Origin: Ramlibacter monticola
Lineage (GTDB): Bacteria; Pseudomonadota; Gammaproteobacteria; Burkholderiales; Burkholderiaceae_C
Direction of reading: 5' to 3'
Assembly (NCBI RefSeq): GCF_016722785.1
Contig: NZ_JAEQNE010000008.1
Span: 1-64,000 of the forward strand
DNA: 64,000 nt
The translations under genes and the position numbers were made by a program. Shown in pieces: positions 1-7,406 of this stretch. How positions within the stretch are numbered: the stretch's first letter is position 1; each line of letters opens with the position of its first letter. The notes beneath the pieces are model-generated. The model was not told the origin of the DNA, made no database searches, and was given only the letters and a program-made list of their open reading frames with translations.

Positions 1-23
1 AAACCTTACACTGCCCAATAGCG

Positions 24-43
24 CCGCCGTGCCTCGGCGGTTT
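24..43 (+). terminator. Possible hairpin at the end of the preceding cassette
   Basis: CCGCCG (24-29) and CGGCGG (35-40) form a hairpin followed by three T residues, just before the first attC. It may end transcription of a gene to the left of the window. The T tract is short, so termination is uncertain. Confidence 0.35.
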
Positions 44-44
44 A

Positions 45-125
45 GTCCAACAAGGTTTATCTGCCGCAGGGAGGGTCCGTGGTTGTCGATGCTGCGCGGC
101 GGCAGATAAACGCTATTCGTTAGCG
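45..125 (+). other. attC site 1 (81 bp)
   Basis: The left core GTCCAAC (45-51) matches the RYYYAAC consensus and the right core is GTTAGCG (119-125). Between them a perfect 12-bp inverted repeat, TTTATCTGCCGC (56-67) against GCGGCAGATAAA (99-110), would fold the single strand into the attC hairpin used by integron integrases. It belongs to the cassette lying mostly left of the window. Confidence 0.85.
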
Positions 126-128
126 CTC

Positions 129-506
129 ATGTGTACGCTCACTGAGATCGTCGCGTCCGCCCTCATGCTCCTGCTCGTAATTGGCGGTGGCGTGGGCCTC
201 TGGTTCGAGTCGAAGTTCATGTCGCGCCTATCCGCCGAGCATCCCGCGGAATGGCGCGAGCTTTCAGCCCGCGGGAAGAAGGTGCTGTTCGCCGATCGCG
301 CTAGCGATATGTCGTACATCGGCGCCCAGTGGTATCTCATCCTCCGCGGTGAGTACAAGAAGATTGAAGACGACCAGTTGCGCGTGCTTGGCTCAAATGC
401 TCGCCTGGCTACGCTCGTCACGCTCGGAATTTTTGCTGTTCTCGGTGTGCTCGTGGTCGCGACGCAGGCCTCGCCGTCACTGGCTTGCATGCTGCCCAGG
501 ACCTAA
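129..506 (+). CDS. Cassette 1: small two-helix membrane protein, UspB-like layout
   Basis: This 125-residue protein opens with a hydrophobic helix (about residues 6-24), continues with a charged loop containing WYLILRGEYKKIEDDQLRVL, and closes with a second hydrophobic helix (about 92-112). That layout, and the aromatic/charged stretch before the second helix, resemble the universal stress protein B family, but the similarity is only by eye. The ATG lies 9 bases after the cassette start and no promoter fits in front, so expression would depend on the integron promoter or read-through. The function is unknown; an inner-membrane location is likely. Confidence 0.7.
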   Translation: MCTLTEIVASALMLLLVIGGGVGLWFESKFMSRLSAEHPAEWRELSARGKKVLFADRASDMSYIGAQWYLILRGEYKKIEDDQLRVLGSNARLATLVTLGIFAVLGVLVVATQASPSLACMLPRT

Positions 507-521
507 GGACGGAGACATGAT

Positions 522-635
522 CGCTAACAGGTCGGTCGACTCGGACACGTTGCGGCAAGGGGCCGCACAGTGCCGTCGAAAATCGTGCACCGTGCGGCCC
601 CTTGCCGCAACGTGCCGGTCACCTTCACGTTATGT
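522..635 (+). other. attC site 2 (114 bp)
   Basis: The cores are CGCTAAC (522-528) and GTTATGT (629-635). A perfect 19-bp inverted repeat (550-568 with 592-610) forms the long hairpin stem. The CGCTAAC core is complementary to GTTAGCG at the start of cassette 1. The site is almost identical in layout to attC sites 3 and 4. Confidence 0.92.
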
Positions 636-650
636 CGCAGGAACAGCAAC

Positions 651-1301
651 ATGAGCATCATCGCCTACTACGTCCACGTTGATGACGCACAGCTCCAGGC
701 CCTCCGTGAGCAGCCGGCGCTTGTTTGGGACATCAGAAGCGATCCTCGTTTCGCCTCGGCGGTGCTGTTCGATATAGATAAAGACTACGATGTCCTCGCC
801 TGGCTGGTCTCTGCGAAGAAGCGTAAGGAGCAGGCGCAGCAAGTCGCGAGCTACCGCGCTATCGACCGGGAGAGGGAGTCGGGATCCGACTATGACAAGG
901 CTGAGTTCTCCCGTGTCCTGAACGAGGAGCTTCAGAAGCTCGGCGTACCGCCCGAGGACACAAATGCCATTCCGACCGATCCTGCACTGGAGGCGATTGA
1001 GGGCCGCGGAACGGAAAGCCAGCGAGATCCTAAGATCAACTTTGGCCTGGGAAGCGCACGTCACTTCAGGCCGGACGAGGTGAGGAAGCTCTCGGAGGCT
1101 GTCGACGGAGTCACAGAGGCAGACCTCCGGAAGTCGTTCAATCGAGCGGAAATGGCCAAGTTCGATGTTGGTGGGATGGGCTGGCTTGAAGAGGAGGATT
1201 CGGTCTTGGATGAGTTTCTGATACCGGCCTTCCGCAAGCTTCAAGCCTTCTATAGGCAGGCAGCCAATTCTGGTCACCATGTTCTTGTCATTTATCAGTA
1301 G
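651..1301 (+). CDS. Cassette 2: DUF1877 (YfbM-like) family protein
   Basis: The 216-residue product resembles the DUF1877/YfbM family. An N-terminal strand (MSIIAYYVHVDD) is followed by an LFDIDKDYDVLAWLV segment matching the family's 'LDIDKrWdfLh' region. The C-terminal half has the typical LGSARHFRPDEVRKL, a stretch with an LRKSF motif, and a final helix ending YRQAANSGHHVLVIY. The biochemical role of this family is not established. The chosen ATG is 21 bases into the cassette; an earlier in-frame start at 570 would lie inside attC2 and is rejected. YfbM-like genes are common cargo of mobile elements. Confidence 0.85.
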   Translation: MSIIAYYVHVDDAQLQALREQPALVWDIRSDPRFASAVLFDIDKDYDVLAWLVSAKKRKEQAQQVASYRAIDRERESGSDYDKAEFSRVLNEELQKLGVPPEDTNAIPTDPALEAIEGRGTESQRDPKINFGLGSARHFRPDEVRKLSEAVDGVTEADLRKSFNRAEMAKFDVGGMGWLEEEDSVLDEFLIPAFRKLQAFYRQAANSGHHVLVIYQ

Positions 1302-1325
1302 CGATTCGAGGGTGGGGCACCTGCG

Positions 1326-1439
1326 ACATAACAGGTCGTTCGACGCGGACACGCAGCGGCATTGCGCCGCAAGCCGTGCGGGTGAGCATGCGTCTTGCGG
1401 CGCAATGCCGCTGCGTGCCGGTCAACTCCGACGTTAGAG
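1326..1439 (+). other. attC site 3 (114 bp)
   Basis: The cores are ACATAAC (1326-1332) and GTTAGAG (1433-1439). A perfect 23-bp inverted repeat pairs 1351-1373 with 1394-1416. The core ACATAAC is the complement of GTTATGT at the start of cassette 2, closing that cassette. Confidence 0.92.
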
Positions 1440-1445
1440 CGCACT

Positions 1446-1919
1446 ATGACTCTGTTCCGAACCGCCGCTCTGGTCCTCGCCTTGTCACCGGGCGCGGTGT
1501 TCCCTCAGGCCGCCGACACCGAACTCCGGCTGCCCTCGGGCGCCGAAGTGGCGCGATCGCTCGCCACAATCTGCTCTGCCGAGGCCCAGGGTGCAACGCT
1601 CGGGTTCGCGGCACGCGAGTCGGGGATGTCCCTCGAAACCGTGCTCGCGCGCATGCCAGATCCCCCGGACCCTGGGCTCAAGAGCATCTACCGTGGCATC
1701 AGGCGCACCGTTCAAGACGTTTACGAGCATCGCAGCATCAGTTACTTTGCGATGTTCTACTACCGCTCGAAGGCGTGCTTCCGCGAGAGAACGGAACTGA
1801 TGCCCTTGCCATCCGTTGCGTTCAGTGCTGCAGGCTTGCTTCGGTGTGAGAGTGAGTTTGGGCGCGAAGGCGGCCCTGAGCTTCTGGCTTGCGTCGAGAA
1901 AGTGGTGGGCGCCCTGTGA
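1446..1919 (+). CDS. Cassette 3: putative secreted protein of unknown function
   Basis: This 157-residue protein begins with a short basic and hydrophobic signal-like segment (MTLFRTAALVLALSPGAVF, possible cleavage after residues 19-23). The mature part is soluble and contains four cysteines (mature region C46, C113, C135, C147 by rough count), compatible with disulfides in the periplasm. I do not recognise a family. The ATG 13 bases into the cassette is preferred over an upstream in-frame start inside attC3. No promoter or clear ribosome binding site precedes it, as is usual for cassettes. Confidence 0.7.
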   Translation: MTLFRTAALVLALSPGAVFPQAADTELRLPSGAEVARSLATICSAEAQGATLGFAARESGMSLETVLARMPDPPDPGLKSIYRGIRRTVQDVYEHRSISYFAMFYYRSKACFRERTELMPLPSVAFSAAGLLRCESEFGREGGPELLACVEKVVGAL

Positions 1920-1923
1920 TGCG

Positions 1924-2037
1924 CTCTAACAGGTCGGTCGACTCGGACACGTTGCGGCAAGGGGCCGTACGGCGCCGTTGGAAATCCTGCACGGTGCGGC
2001 CCCTTGCCGCAACGCGCCGGTCACCTTTACGTTAGAC
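1924..2037 (+). other. attC site 4 (114 bp)
   Basis: The cores are CTCTAAC (1924-1930) and GTTAGAC (2031-2037). The stem pairs 1951-1970 with 1994-2013 with one mismatch. Its first half is almost identical to attC2 over more than 40 bases, showing that the cassettes carry a homogeneous attC family. Confidence 0.92.
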
Positions 2038-2044
2038 CTCACTT

Positions 2045-2386
2045 ATGACGATTCCGGCTATTCGAATAGAAGTGAACGGTGAGCTTGTGGCAGTTGCAGG
2101 CGCCAAGGACGCTTCCTTGCTGACCGCGAGCCTTGGCCTCGGAGCGGGCGCCGAGAAGGATCTCGCCTTCGAAAGGCCAGTGTTTTCGGTCATGGCACTG
2201 GTAGGAGTTGCCGGTGACGCTCCTAGACAGCTGTCGTGGTGCGATCATGTGCACCTGCGCAAGGGTGACCGCGTGACTTTCGAGTTGGTCGAGGTTGACG
2301 AGGCGACGCCTCCGAGCAAGGCCCTCAGCACGCCCAGCAGCACGGAGCTTCAGGCCGAAGCTGAGAAGAAGGGCCGGCGCAAGTGA
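2045..2386 (+). CDS. Cassette 4: hypothetical protein
   Basis: The gene encodes 113 residues starting 13 bases after the cassette core. The N-terminal two thirds look like a small beta-rich domain (IRIEVNGELVAVAGA, then FSVMALVGVAG, then a charged VTFELVEVDE strand). The C-terminal 35 residues are Ser/Thr/Lys rich and probably disordered. No family is recognised, but the composition and compact reading frame fit a real cassette gene. The stop codon lies directly before the next attC core. Confidence 0.65.
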   Translation: MTIPAIRIEVNGELVAVAGAKDASLLTASLGLGAGAEKDLAFERPVFSVMALVGVAGDAPRQLSWCDHVHLRKGDRVTFELVEVDEATPPSKALSTPSSTELQAEAEKKGRRK

Positions 2387-2387
2387 G

Positions 2388-2412
2388 GTCTAACAGGTCG
2401 ACGCGGACAGGG
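2388..2412 (+). other. Truncated attC site 5
   Basis: GTCTAAC (2388-2394), complementary to the core at the start of cassette 4, closes that cassette. It is followed by AGGTCGACGCGGACA, the usual left arm of these attC sites, although 4 bases shorter than in attC3. After about 2412 the sequence departs from the attC pattern: there is no matching right arm and no GTT core. The array is therefore broken here, next to the prophage. Confidence 0.7.
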
Positions 2413-2473
2413 AGCTCGCCAGCCCGCAGGGGGCCGACGCAGTGAGCGGCCTCCACGCGACCAGACGCACGAG

Positions 2474-2498
2474 GCCGCCCGAGGGCGGCTTTTGCTTT
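2474..2498 (+). terminator. Rho-independent terminator, plus strand
   Basis: GCCGCCC (2474-2480) and GGGCGGC (2483-2489) form a tight stem followed by TTTTGCTTT. It would stop transcription running rightward out of the cassette array before it reads antisense into the prophage. Confidence 0.7.
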
Positions 2499-2528
2499 CG
2501 GGCCGGGAAGACCTGCCGGCGGGCGCGA

Positions 2529-2747
2529 TCAGGGGTCGGGCGGCACCTTGCCATGCTCAAAGCGCTTGAACGCGTCCTTGGCTTCCTGCAGCCGGACCTT
2601 CTCTGCCTCGCGGATCTCGTCGTCGCCGCTGCTGCTGGTCCTGACGATCACGGTGCAGTTGATCAGGCACAGGGACGCCACCGGCGCGTCGGACGAGCAC
2701 GCCGCGAGAGCTAGAACCGCTCCGCAAGCAAAGCCGCGAACCAGCAT
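2529..2747 (-). CDS. Small phage lipoprotein at the lysis end
   Basis: The 72-residue product has a lipoprotein signal: MLVRGFACGAVLALAAC with the lipobox LAAC, so Cys17 would be lipidated after signal peptidase II cleavage. The remaining 55 residues form a charged C-terminal helix (EIREAEKVRLQEAKDAFKRF). It is the last gene of the long leftward phage operon and its 5' end overlaps the small membrane-protein gene upstream. Position and size suggest an Rz1-like spanin or an exclusion/lysis accessory protein, but no proline-rich Rz1 signature is seen. The start at 2747 is chosen because it begins the signal peptide. Confidence 0.65.
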   Translation of the reverse strand: MLVRGFACGAVLALAACSSDAPVASLCLINCTVIVRTSSSGDDEIREAEKVRLQEAKDAFKRFEHGKVPPDP

Positions 2748-2848
2748 GCGAGGCTCCCCGCGAGCAGCGAGTAGCGGCCCGCCGGCACGTTGACCGTCGC
2801 CAGGATAGCCAGCACCAGTGCCGCGATCAGGAAGGCCAGCGGGATCAT
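2711..2848 (-). CDS. 45-residue membrane protein, holin candidate
   Basis: A strong GGAGG lies upstream of the ATG, which overlaps the stop of the preceding gene as ATGA. The product has two hydrophobic stretches, IPLAFLIAALVLAILATVNV and YSLLAGSLACWFAALLA, separated by PAGR, so it should span the membrane twice. Its 3' end overlaps the lipoprotein gene in another frame. Overlapping small membrane and lipoprotein genes at the end of a phage late operon are typical of lysis cassettes, so a holin or spanin partner is plausible but unproven. Confidence 0.6.
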   Translation of the reverse strand: MIPLAFLIAALVLAILATVNVPAGRYSLLAGSLACWFAALLAERF

Positions 2849-3279
2849 GGTGCCTCCGGCTGCGAGGCCGCGCCGCCCACCCCGAGCTGCCGCAGCTCCA
2901 CGTAGCGCGGCATGACGACGTCCACGGTGGCGCCCCCGCCGATCTCGACGTCGAGGCTTTTGTCGTCGCCCGTGCAGCGGATCGCGTTGGTGGGGCCCGC
3001 CACCACACGCACACGCACGAGCGGGGTGTCGCTGTCCTTGGGCCTCGACGCGTGCTCGCGCCAGAACAGGATCAGCTCGATAGCCTTCTTCGCGATGGAG
3101 CTCAGTGCGTCCTGCAAGTCCTCCAGAAAGTCGGGGTTGTCGCCGATGGTGGCGATGGTCACGGTCTGGTCGGCGAACGAGTACGGCTCGCCGGGCTTGA
3201 GCGACAGCGCGACGCCGCCGCCTTGCGAGGAGGTCAGGGGTAGCGCTTCGGCTCCCAGGTTGGTCAATGTCACGTTCAT
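2845..3279 (-). CDS. Phage protein of unknown function near the lysis end
   Basis: This 144-residue acidic protein starts with a beta-rich segment (MNVTLTNLGAEALPLTSSQG), has a central amphipathic helix (DFLEDLQDALSSIAKKAIELILFW split around residue 60) and ends with a second beta-rich part. It sits between the collar fibre and the small membrane protein and overlaps the latter by four bases, so the two are translationally coupled. No family is recognised; a minor virion or tail-tip component is a guess from position. Confidence 0.6.
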   Translation of the reverse strand: MNVTLTNLGAEALPLTSSQGGGVALSLKPGEPYSFADQTVTIATIGDNPDFLEDLQDALSSIAKKAIELILFWREHASRPKDSDTPLVRVRVVAGPTNAIRCTGDDKSLDVEIGGGATVDVVMPRYVELRQLGVGGAASQPEAP

Positions 3280-3300
3280 GGCAAAACCTCCAATGGTGGG

Positions 3301-4392
3301 TTAGAACTTGATGATCTTCAGCACGGTGGCGCAGGGGTGGTACTGGTTCACAGGCGCGCCGGTGCCGGTCGCGTTGGTCTGCGTGATGCCAGCACCGTTG
3401 AAGGTCGTCTCGGTGATGCCGGTGGCCGCAACATCGGTTGTGCCAGCCAGCGTGCCAGCAGAATCGCGCGCACCCCCTTCAGCACCACCGGGCTGGGTGT
3501 TCGACGTTTTCGTGTAGGCGTGCGCGTGCCCCGGATCTGAGATGCCGTGCTTGTGCCCCGGATCGGTGATGGTGTGCAAGTGGGGCGGCAGTTGCGCCTC
3601 CGACAGGTTGAACATCTCCGAGCCGCCGACGGATCCCACTGCCACGCCAGGCCCGGCAGCGAACGTGCCGCCCGCGCCGACGGTGGAACGGCGACGCATG
3701 TCGGGCAGGTTGAACGTCGTGCTGCCGTCGCCTGCACCCCAATTCGTGCCGATAGCCGCGAACAGCGCAGCGTAGTCGGTGCGGCTGATGGCAGACCCGT
3801 TGCATGGCAGGTAGCCCGCTGGCGTCGAGGTGCCGCCGAAGTCGAACATGGTGCCGGGTGGCACCGAGTTTGAGGCGCCCCCAGCCGTCCACCGCATCAC
3901 CTCGACCCCGTCGAGCACGAGCGCGATCACGCCCGGCGATGGAGAGTAGAAGCCGCTGTCGGTGTCGTTGATGGTGAGCACCGGCGCCGCCAGGGTGCCG
4001 GCGCCGAGGTGCAGTTGGTCCCCGAGGGTCACCTGACCCGGCACCGGGCCAGTGATGCCCGCCAGGCTCACCGGCTTGAGCAGGTCGATCACCGTGGTGC
4101 GGAACTTCGCCGCTGCCACGCCTGCGACGCTCACGCCCAGCACACTCGTCGCCTCGCGATAGAACCCGAGGTTGGACTGTGCAGTGAACGACAAGCCTGG
4201 CGCGGCCACGGTGCCGTCGGCGACGTTGAAGGGGCCCAGCATTCCGCCGCGCCCGTAGCGGTCCAGGCTGTCGGTGAGGGCTGCGGCGATGTCTGCCAGC
4301 GTGGGATTGGCCCACGCGGTTTCGATCAGCGTCTCGGGCTGCACCGGGTTGCCTGCGGGCAGCGTGTAGTTACCGGAAGAGTTGCGTGGCAT
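3301..4392 (-). CDS. Tail fibre protein with phage collar domain
   Basis: The 363-residue protein carries a phage tail collar domain at about residues 181-250. The signatures are GTMFDFGGTSTPAGYLPCNG, then ISRTDYAALFAAIGTNWG and TTFNLPDMRRR, the usual 'W..aG..vp.GwllcdG...sr..y..L.a.iG' pattern. The N-terminal part has repeated shaft-like segments (SNLGFYREATSVLGVSVAG; DSGFYSPSPGVIALVLDG). The C-terminal 100 residues are Gly/Thr/His rich with a GHKHG motif typical of fibre tips. It is likely the receptor-binding fibre. It lies downstream of the ejection genes, as in other short-tailed phages. Confidence 0.85.
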   Translation of the reverse strand: MPRNSSGNYTLPAGNPVQPETLIETAWANPTLADIAAALTDSLDRYGRGGMLGPFNVADGTVAAPGLSFTAQSNLGFYREATSVLGVSVAGVAAAKFRTTVIDLLKPVSLAGITGPVPGQVTLGDQLHLGAGTLAAPVLTINDTDSGFYSPSPGVIALVLDGVEVMRWTAGGASNSVPPGTMFDFGGTSTPAGYLPCNGSAISRTDYAALFAAIGTNWGAGDGSTTFNLPDMRRRSTVGAGGTFAAGPGVAVGSVGGSEMFNLSEAQLPPHLHTITDPGHKHGISDPGHAHAYTKTSNTQPGGAEGGARDSAGTLAGTTDVAATGITETTFNGAGITQTNATGTGAPVNQYHPCATVLKIIKF

Positions 4393-4401
4393 GTTGCTCT
4401 C

Positions 4402-6357
4402 CTATGGCGAGACGACACCGGCACCAGTACCGGCACTGCCCACGTTGGACAGGCGCCGCGCTGCCTCCTGAATCGCCGCCATGCGCGAGTTGGGATCCAG
4501 CTTCGCGAGCTCCGCTGCGAGCACGGTGGGGCGCGACAGCATGTGCTGCAGCTCCTCCTGCACCGCTTCCTCGTTGAAGCGCGCCAGGCGCGACAAGCCC
4601 TCGGCCATTGCAGGACCACCCTTCACGTTGAGGATCCAGTTGAGGATCTTGCCGCCCGCCTCGGTCACTTGCCGGTTGGGCTCGGTCATTGAGCCGCCGC
4701 CGCCGGTGGCCGCGAGCTTGCGCGAGCGCATCGGCCCTTCTCCCCTGCGCAGCGTCTCGCGCAGAACCTGCGCGGCGCCCTCGTCGCTCGGGGTGAGCTT
4801 GCTGCCCCACTTGCCCTCGGTGCTGCGCTGCAGTGCCTTCTTGTAGGCGTCGAAGGTCACCTCGGGGTCGGTGCCCTTGAGTCCCTTCTGCTCCATGGTC
4901 TGCGCAACGTCGGCGAGCGCGTGCCCCGAGGAGTACGGGCCCGAGCGCGCGCGGAACTCCTGCATGTACGGCGCGAACCTGCCTTGGCTCGCGGTGTCGA
5001 GCGCGTTGTCGATGGTGTCGAGCAGGTCCATCACCTCCGCGCGTGCCTTCTTCACTGCGCCACCGAGCTGGTCGCTCGGATCCGTCCTGCCACCCAGCTT
5101 CTCCGCGAGCGTCTTGCGCACCTCGTACAGGCGCGAAGCGGTGACCCCCTTCGCGTCGGGCCCGAGCACGCGCTGCACGTAGTTCGTGATGGACTCCAGA
5201 TTCGGGTTGGCGCCGCCGCCCGCAGGCCCCTCGGCAATTTGCCGCACGTGCTCCAGCACGGGCTCGACGTAGCCGCCGCGCGCCTCAGCGGACGCCAGTG
5301 CACCTTGGCGCATCGGCGCCGTGCGGCCATGCCGCACCGCGTCCAGCCGCTGCAGCCGCAGCTCGCTCGGCGCCATCTCCTGCGTGGCGCGATACAGCTC
5401 CATGTTGCGGATGTCGTCGAAGTTCTGCCACTGGGGCCCGCCGGTCTTGTTGCCGCGCGAGTACAGCTCCAGTTGCGTGAGGTACGGGTCGTTGGTCGCC
5501 TGGGCCGCACTCTGCGGCACGTTGAACTCCCTGTTGCCGTAGCCCGAGGGATGCGGCGCGTTCACGCGCACCTCGTCCGCCGCGCCTCCCAGGTTGGGAC
5601 GGTAGCCAGGCGGCAGGAACTCGTCGATGAAGTTAAGAGCCTTTGAGCGCGCGCCCGAGCGCGTGAGCACCCGGTAGCCGCCTTGCCCGGCCTTGCCAAT
5701 GGCGGCGCCGCCACCAGGCACTGCCATGCCCACGGTGCCCGCAATCGCCATGTTTTCCGCGCGCGACTCGTCGCTCTTGACCGGCGTAACCCCCGCACCG
5801 GCGGCGCCGCCCAGGCCGCTCGCGATGAGCGTCTTCACCAGGGGGCGCACATTCCTGATCGCGTTCGCGGCGGGCACTACGCGCGCCAGCGCAGGCAGCG
5901 CAGCGGGCCCGACGAGCGCCCCTGCGGCCATGCCTGGCAGCACCTCGCCAGCGACTTGCAGCAGCCCGCCGCCGGTGGTGGAGTCGGCCAGCGCATCGTC
6001 GCGCCTGCGCTTCTCTTCGATCTCCTCGTCGGTGATGCCTTTGCCCCAGCCCGCCTTGCCCGCGAGTTGCTTGCCACCTTGCACGAGGTTGTCGACACCG
6101 GCTCCCAAGTTGACCAAGGCACGCTGGCCCCAGTTCATCTCGTTGAGAGGGTCGTACCGCTGCAGGTCGTCGGCACGGTCGGACGCGGCCTTCGCCTGGA
6201 AGCCAACGGAGGAGGTGTCCACCGGCGGCTTCGTCGGTGCGGTGAGCGACGCGATGTACTGCCCCGCGATCTGCTCCACCTCGGCTGGGGTCGCGGTGTC
6301 CGGTGCGGTGATGCGATAGCTGGTGCCGTCGGGCCCCTTGATGCGGTAGTTAGCCAT
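4402..6357 (-). CDS. Large internal virion / DNA-ejection-type protein
   Basis: This 651-residue protein begins MANYRIKGPDGTSYRITAPD, a small N-terminal domain seen in phage virion proteins, followed by a hydrophobic Gly/Ala-rich stretch (about residues 128-215) that could insert into membranes. The C-terminal half is helical and charged. The size, the amphipathic glycine-rich segment and the position between the tail genes and the fibre match ejected internal proteins of podoviruses (P22 gp16/gp20 or T7 gp15/16 role). There is no visible catalytic motif. The role is inferred from context. Confidence 0.7.
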   Translation of the reverse strand: MANYRIKGPDGTSYRITAPDTATPAEVEQIAGQYIASLTAPTKPPVDTSSVGFQAKAASDRADDLQRYDPLNEMNWGQRALVNLGAGVDNLVQGGKQLAGKAGWGKGITDEEIEEKRRRDDALADSTTGGGLLQVAGEVLPGMAAGALVGPAALPALARVVPAANAIRNVRPLVKTLIASGLGGAAGAGVTPVKSDESRAENMAIAGTVGMAVPGGGAAIGKAGQGGYRVLTRSGARSKALNFIDEFLPPGYRPNLGGAADEVRVNAPHPSGYGNREFNVPQSAAQATNDPYLTQLELYSRGNKTGGPQWQNFDDIRNMELYRATQEMAPSELRLQRLDAVRHGRTAPMRQGALASAEARGGYVEPVLEHVRQIAEGPAGGGANPNLESITNYVQRVLGPDAKGVTASRLYEVRKTLAEKLGGRTDPSDQLGGAVKKARAEVMDLLDTIDNALDTASQGRFAPYMQEFRARSGPYSSGHALADVAQTMEQKGLKGTDPEVTFDAYKKALQRSTEGKWGSKLTPSDEGAAQVLRETLRRGEGPMRSRKLAATGGGGSMTEPNRQVTEAGGKILNWILNVKGGPAMAEGLSRLARFNEEAVQEELQHMLSRPTVLAAELAKLDPNSRMAAIQEAARRLSNVGSAGTGAGVVSP

Positions 6358-7404
6358 CTACTTCTCCGGCGTGACGGACCACCCACGAGGCAATCCGCCG
6401 CCTTGTCGGGGCCCTGCTGCGGGGCGGGTGCCGGTGACGGCATACGGGTCGATGCCGCGCGCGCGGGCGCGGTCACTCCACGAGCGCGTCGACTGGTCGA
6501 TGTTCTGCTGCGCCAGCGTGGCAAGGCGCCCCGCCGCGCCCAGCATCTCGGTGCGCTGCTTCGGGTCGAGGAAGTTGCCCTTGATCGCACGGTTGTAGAG
6601 GTTGCGGACGCGCACATCGATGCCGCCCGCATTCTGCGCAGAGGCGAACTCGCCCTCGCGCACCACGCTGCCGGGGTCGAGCATCTTCATGTACTGGAAG
6701 ATGAATGCCATGTCGCTTGCCGGGTCGTTGCGCTGCGCAGTGGTCTGCAGGTTGGCGAACGTGTCGACGCGGTCGCGGTGCTGCTTCACCTCCTTGGTGA
6801 AGTCGTCGAACATGCGGTCTTCGATGCCCAGCACGCGCGCCTGGCCCGCGCTCATGCCGTCCTCGCCGCCGCCGCCTTGCAGTTTGATCTCCAGCTTCTG
6901 CCGCCCGCCTTGCGCGAGCAGCATCTGCTTTTGCCAGAAGTCCATGCGGTCGGCCTGCTTCTTGTAGTCCTCCGCTGCCTTGAGCTTCTGGATCGCGTCG
7001 ATGCGCGTGAGTTGCTGCTGGCGCAGGTAGTCGGGGTCGTAGCTGAACTCGCCGGTGATCTGATCGGCGCTGCCCTTCTCGGTGATCTTCGGCTGGCGCA
7101 TTGCCAGTGCGTTCTTCAGCACGAGCCCGCCCGCCTCCTTGAAGTCGTCGTGCCCCGACAGCACGCCGAGCAGCCCCATCTCGTATTCGCGCTGGTTCGC
7201 GTCGCGCCGCTGCGTCACTTGCTTTGGCGTGTACATCGGCTTGCGCGTGCGGTCCATCTCGTCGAGCTTCGCCATCTCGCGCGTGAGCACCGCGTCCCAG
7301 GAGTTGGGCAGATCCGGCGGGGGCTCGGCAGGGTCCGCGAACGGCGACGGCTGGCCCGTCGGCTGACCCGTCGGGAGTGCCTTCTTCAGTACCGTGCCTC
7401 CCAT
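6358..7404 (-). CDS. Phage virion protein, ejection-protein family
   Basis: The 348-residue helical protein contains a segment often seen in podovirus DNA-transfer proteins: DMAFIFQYMKMLDPGSVVRE followed by GEFASAQNAGG and a NLYNRAIKG stretch (about residues 235-300). The C-terminus is Gly/Pro/Arg rich. The ATG at 7404 follows a GGGAGC element; longer in-frame starts run into an arginine-rich shadow. It directly abuts the 651-residue protein downstream, and the pair probably act together in DNA delivery. Confidence 0.7.
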   Translation of the reverse strand: MGGTVLKKALPTGQPTGQPSPFADPAEPPPDLPNSWDAVLTREMAKLDEMDRTRKPMYTPKQVTQRRDANQREYEMGLLGVLSGHDDFKEAGGLVLKNALAMRQPKITEKGSADQITGEFSYDPDYLRQQQLTRIDAIQKLKAAEDYKKQADRMDFWQKQMLLAQGGRQKLEIKLQGGGGEDGMSAGQARVLGIEDRMFDDFTKEVKQHRDRVDTFANLQTTAQRNDPASDMAFIFQYMKMLDPGSVVREGEFASAQNAGGIDVRVRNLYNRAIKGNFLDPKQRTEMLGAAGRLATLAQQNIDQSTRSWSDRARARGIDPYAVTGTRPAAGPRQGGGLPRGWSVTPEK

Positions 7405-7406
7405 GG

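Larger units (their letters stand above)
45..2412 (+). mobile_element. Integron gene-cassette array (four cassettes, truncated at the right end)
   Basis: Four consecutive cassettes are delimited by attC sites with cores at 119, 629, 1433 and 2031. Each cassette starts with a GTTNNNN core whose reverse complement closes the same cassette: GTTAGCG with CGCTAAC, GTTATGT with ACATAAC, GTTAGAG with CTCTAAC, and GTTAGAC with GTCTAAC. This complementarity is the hallmark of cassettes that circularise and reinsert. All genes lie on the plus strand and start 9-21 bases after the core, with no room for their own promoters. The orientation puts attI and the integrase to the left, outside the window. Three near-identical attC sites favour a sedentary chromosomal integron or an integrase-less attC cluster over a mobile class 1 integron. 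Confidence 0.9.

Noticed and set aside
45..2412. Tandem hairpins considered as a CRISPR array or REP cluster
   Set aside because: Spacing is gene-sized and cores follow the attC consensus with cassette-end complementarity.
2442..2714. Plus-strand reading frame after the cassette array
   Set aside because: It runs through a terminator hairpin and antisense to the lipoprotein gene, and its composition looks like a shadow.
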